Shown here one piece after another: positions 7,594 to 8,056 of a DNA stretch of 8,056 nucleotides. Below the pieces are notes generated by a model. The model was not told where the DNA came from. It did not search any database and saw only the letters and a program-made list of their open reading frames with translations. The position numbers and the translations under genes are program-made. Numbering within the stretch: position 1 is the first letter of the stretch; every line of letters begins with the position of its first letter. Source of the DNA: Crocinitomicaceae bacterium (GTDB lineage: Bacteria; Bacteroidota; Bacteroidia; Flavobacteriales_D; Crocinitomicaceae); assembly GCA_013215515.1 (NCBI GenBank), contig JABSPC010000684.1, positions 1 to 8,056 of the forward strand, written 5' to 3'.

Positions 7594-8056
7594 TGACGTT
7601 GGAATAATCTCCAAGGCTCAAATCACGCGCCAAACCGTTGTACGCTACTTTTGAACCTATCATTGAGTCTTTTAGTACACTATTCGAAATACGGGTTTCC
7701 TGTTGAATAATTGAATTTGAAATCACACTATTTGTAATTTTTGATCCTGCTCCAATTGATGTAAAGGGACCAACAACAGCATTCTCCAATTCAACATTCT
7801 CACCAATAAAGCAAGGTTGAACAATTACCGAGTTAGATGTAATAACAGATTCATGAATATTGTTTACTCCTTTCTCAAATTCATTTTTCAGAACTCGAGC
7901 ATTGGTTTCAACGGTCACTTTTTTATTTCCGCAATCCATCCATTGATCAACTTCTCCTGTTTTAAACACCTTTCCTTTGGCCATCATACCTTTGATCCCA
8001 TCATTGATTTGATATTCTCCTCCATTGATAATATTGTTATCCAATACAATCTGCAA
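7586..8056 (-). CDS. Sugar-phosphate nucleotidyltransferase, C-terminal part (5' end off the window)
   Basis: The C-terminal 156 residues of a cytoplasmic NDP-sugar pyrophosphorylase-type enzyme, which would join a sugar-1-phosphate to an NTP to make an activated sugar for envelope glycans. The frame is open at the right edge, so the first visible codon (TTG) is internal and the N-terminal Rossmann-like catalytic region with the nucleotide-binding loop is missing. The visible start matches the end of the catalytic domain: GGEYQINDGIKGMM, then VDQWMDCGNKKVTVETN, as in RmlA/mannose-1-phosphate guanylyltransferase relatives. From about residue 68 on, hexapeptide-type turns (SVIVQPCFIGENVELENAVV, then SKITNSVISNSII) form a left-handed beta-helix as in GlmU-like proteins. 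Which sugar and nucleotide are used cannot be read from this part. First visible gene of the operon, with an 8-bp overlap into the TPR gene (ATGAATAA). Confidence 0.85.
   Translation of the reverse strand: MQIVLDNNIINGGEYQINDGIKGMMAKGKVFKTGEVDQWMDCGNKKVTVETNARVLKNEFEKGVNNIHESVITSNSVIVQPCFIGENVELENAVVGPFTSIGAGSKITNSVISNSIIQQETRISNSVLKDSMIGSKVAYNGLARDLSLGDYSNVNE

Noticed and set aside
1..8056. CRISPR arrays, tRNA or rRNA genes, insertion sequences, phage or defence genes
   Set aside because: No spaced direct repeats, cloverleaf sequences, transposase motifs or terminal inverted repeats were seen; the coding content is ordinary envelope biology.

Overview
The window looks like AT-rich chromosomal DNA from a Bacteroidota bacterium, most likely a member of the Flavobacteriales. 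The reasons are a C-terminal type IX secretion (T9SS) type A sorting domain, two signal peptides ending in Ser-Phe-Gly before a mature Gln, a DUF4292 lipoprotein, and few Shine-Dalgarno sequences. The genus cannot be named from this sequence alone.

Layout. The left edge holds most of a + strand gene for a polytopic membrane protein of the O-antigen ligase/polymerase (Wzy_C) family, cut off at its 5' end. It converges on a - strand gene for a large secreted protein (692 aa). That protein has a signal peptide, a beta-sandwich-like N-terminal region, an Omp28/thioredoxin-like domain with a CGWC motif, and a T9SS sorting domain. A 13-bp perfect inverted repeat lies between the two genes and has its T-tract on the - strand, so it should terminate the secreted-protein gene. 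A third, shorter copy of the stem sequence makes a competing hairpin possible. Upstream of the 692-aa gene is a 376-bp gap with no convincing gene, RNA or promoter match.

The right half (about 3.8 kb to the right edge) is a compact - strand operon, read right to left: a sugar-phosphate nucleotidyltransferase with a hexapeptide beta-helix (5' end off the window), a TPR lipoprotein, a DUF4292 lipoprotein that looks LolB-like, and an EnvC-type LytM protein that lacks key catalytic residues. Each start codon lies inside the end of the preceding gene (overlaps of 8, 17 and 17 bp), which suggests translational coupling and joint expression.

How the genes may work together. The nucleotidyltransferase would supply an activated sugar for envelope glycans. 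The two lipoproteins would sit in the envelope facing the periplasm, and the EnvC-like protein would switch on a peptidoglycan amidase during cell separation. The operon therefore reads as a cell-envelope module. The joint function is inferred; only the family assignments and gene overlaps are visible here. The O-antigen ligase-like gene is on the other strand and is not part of this operon.
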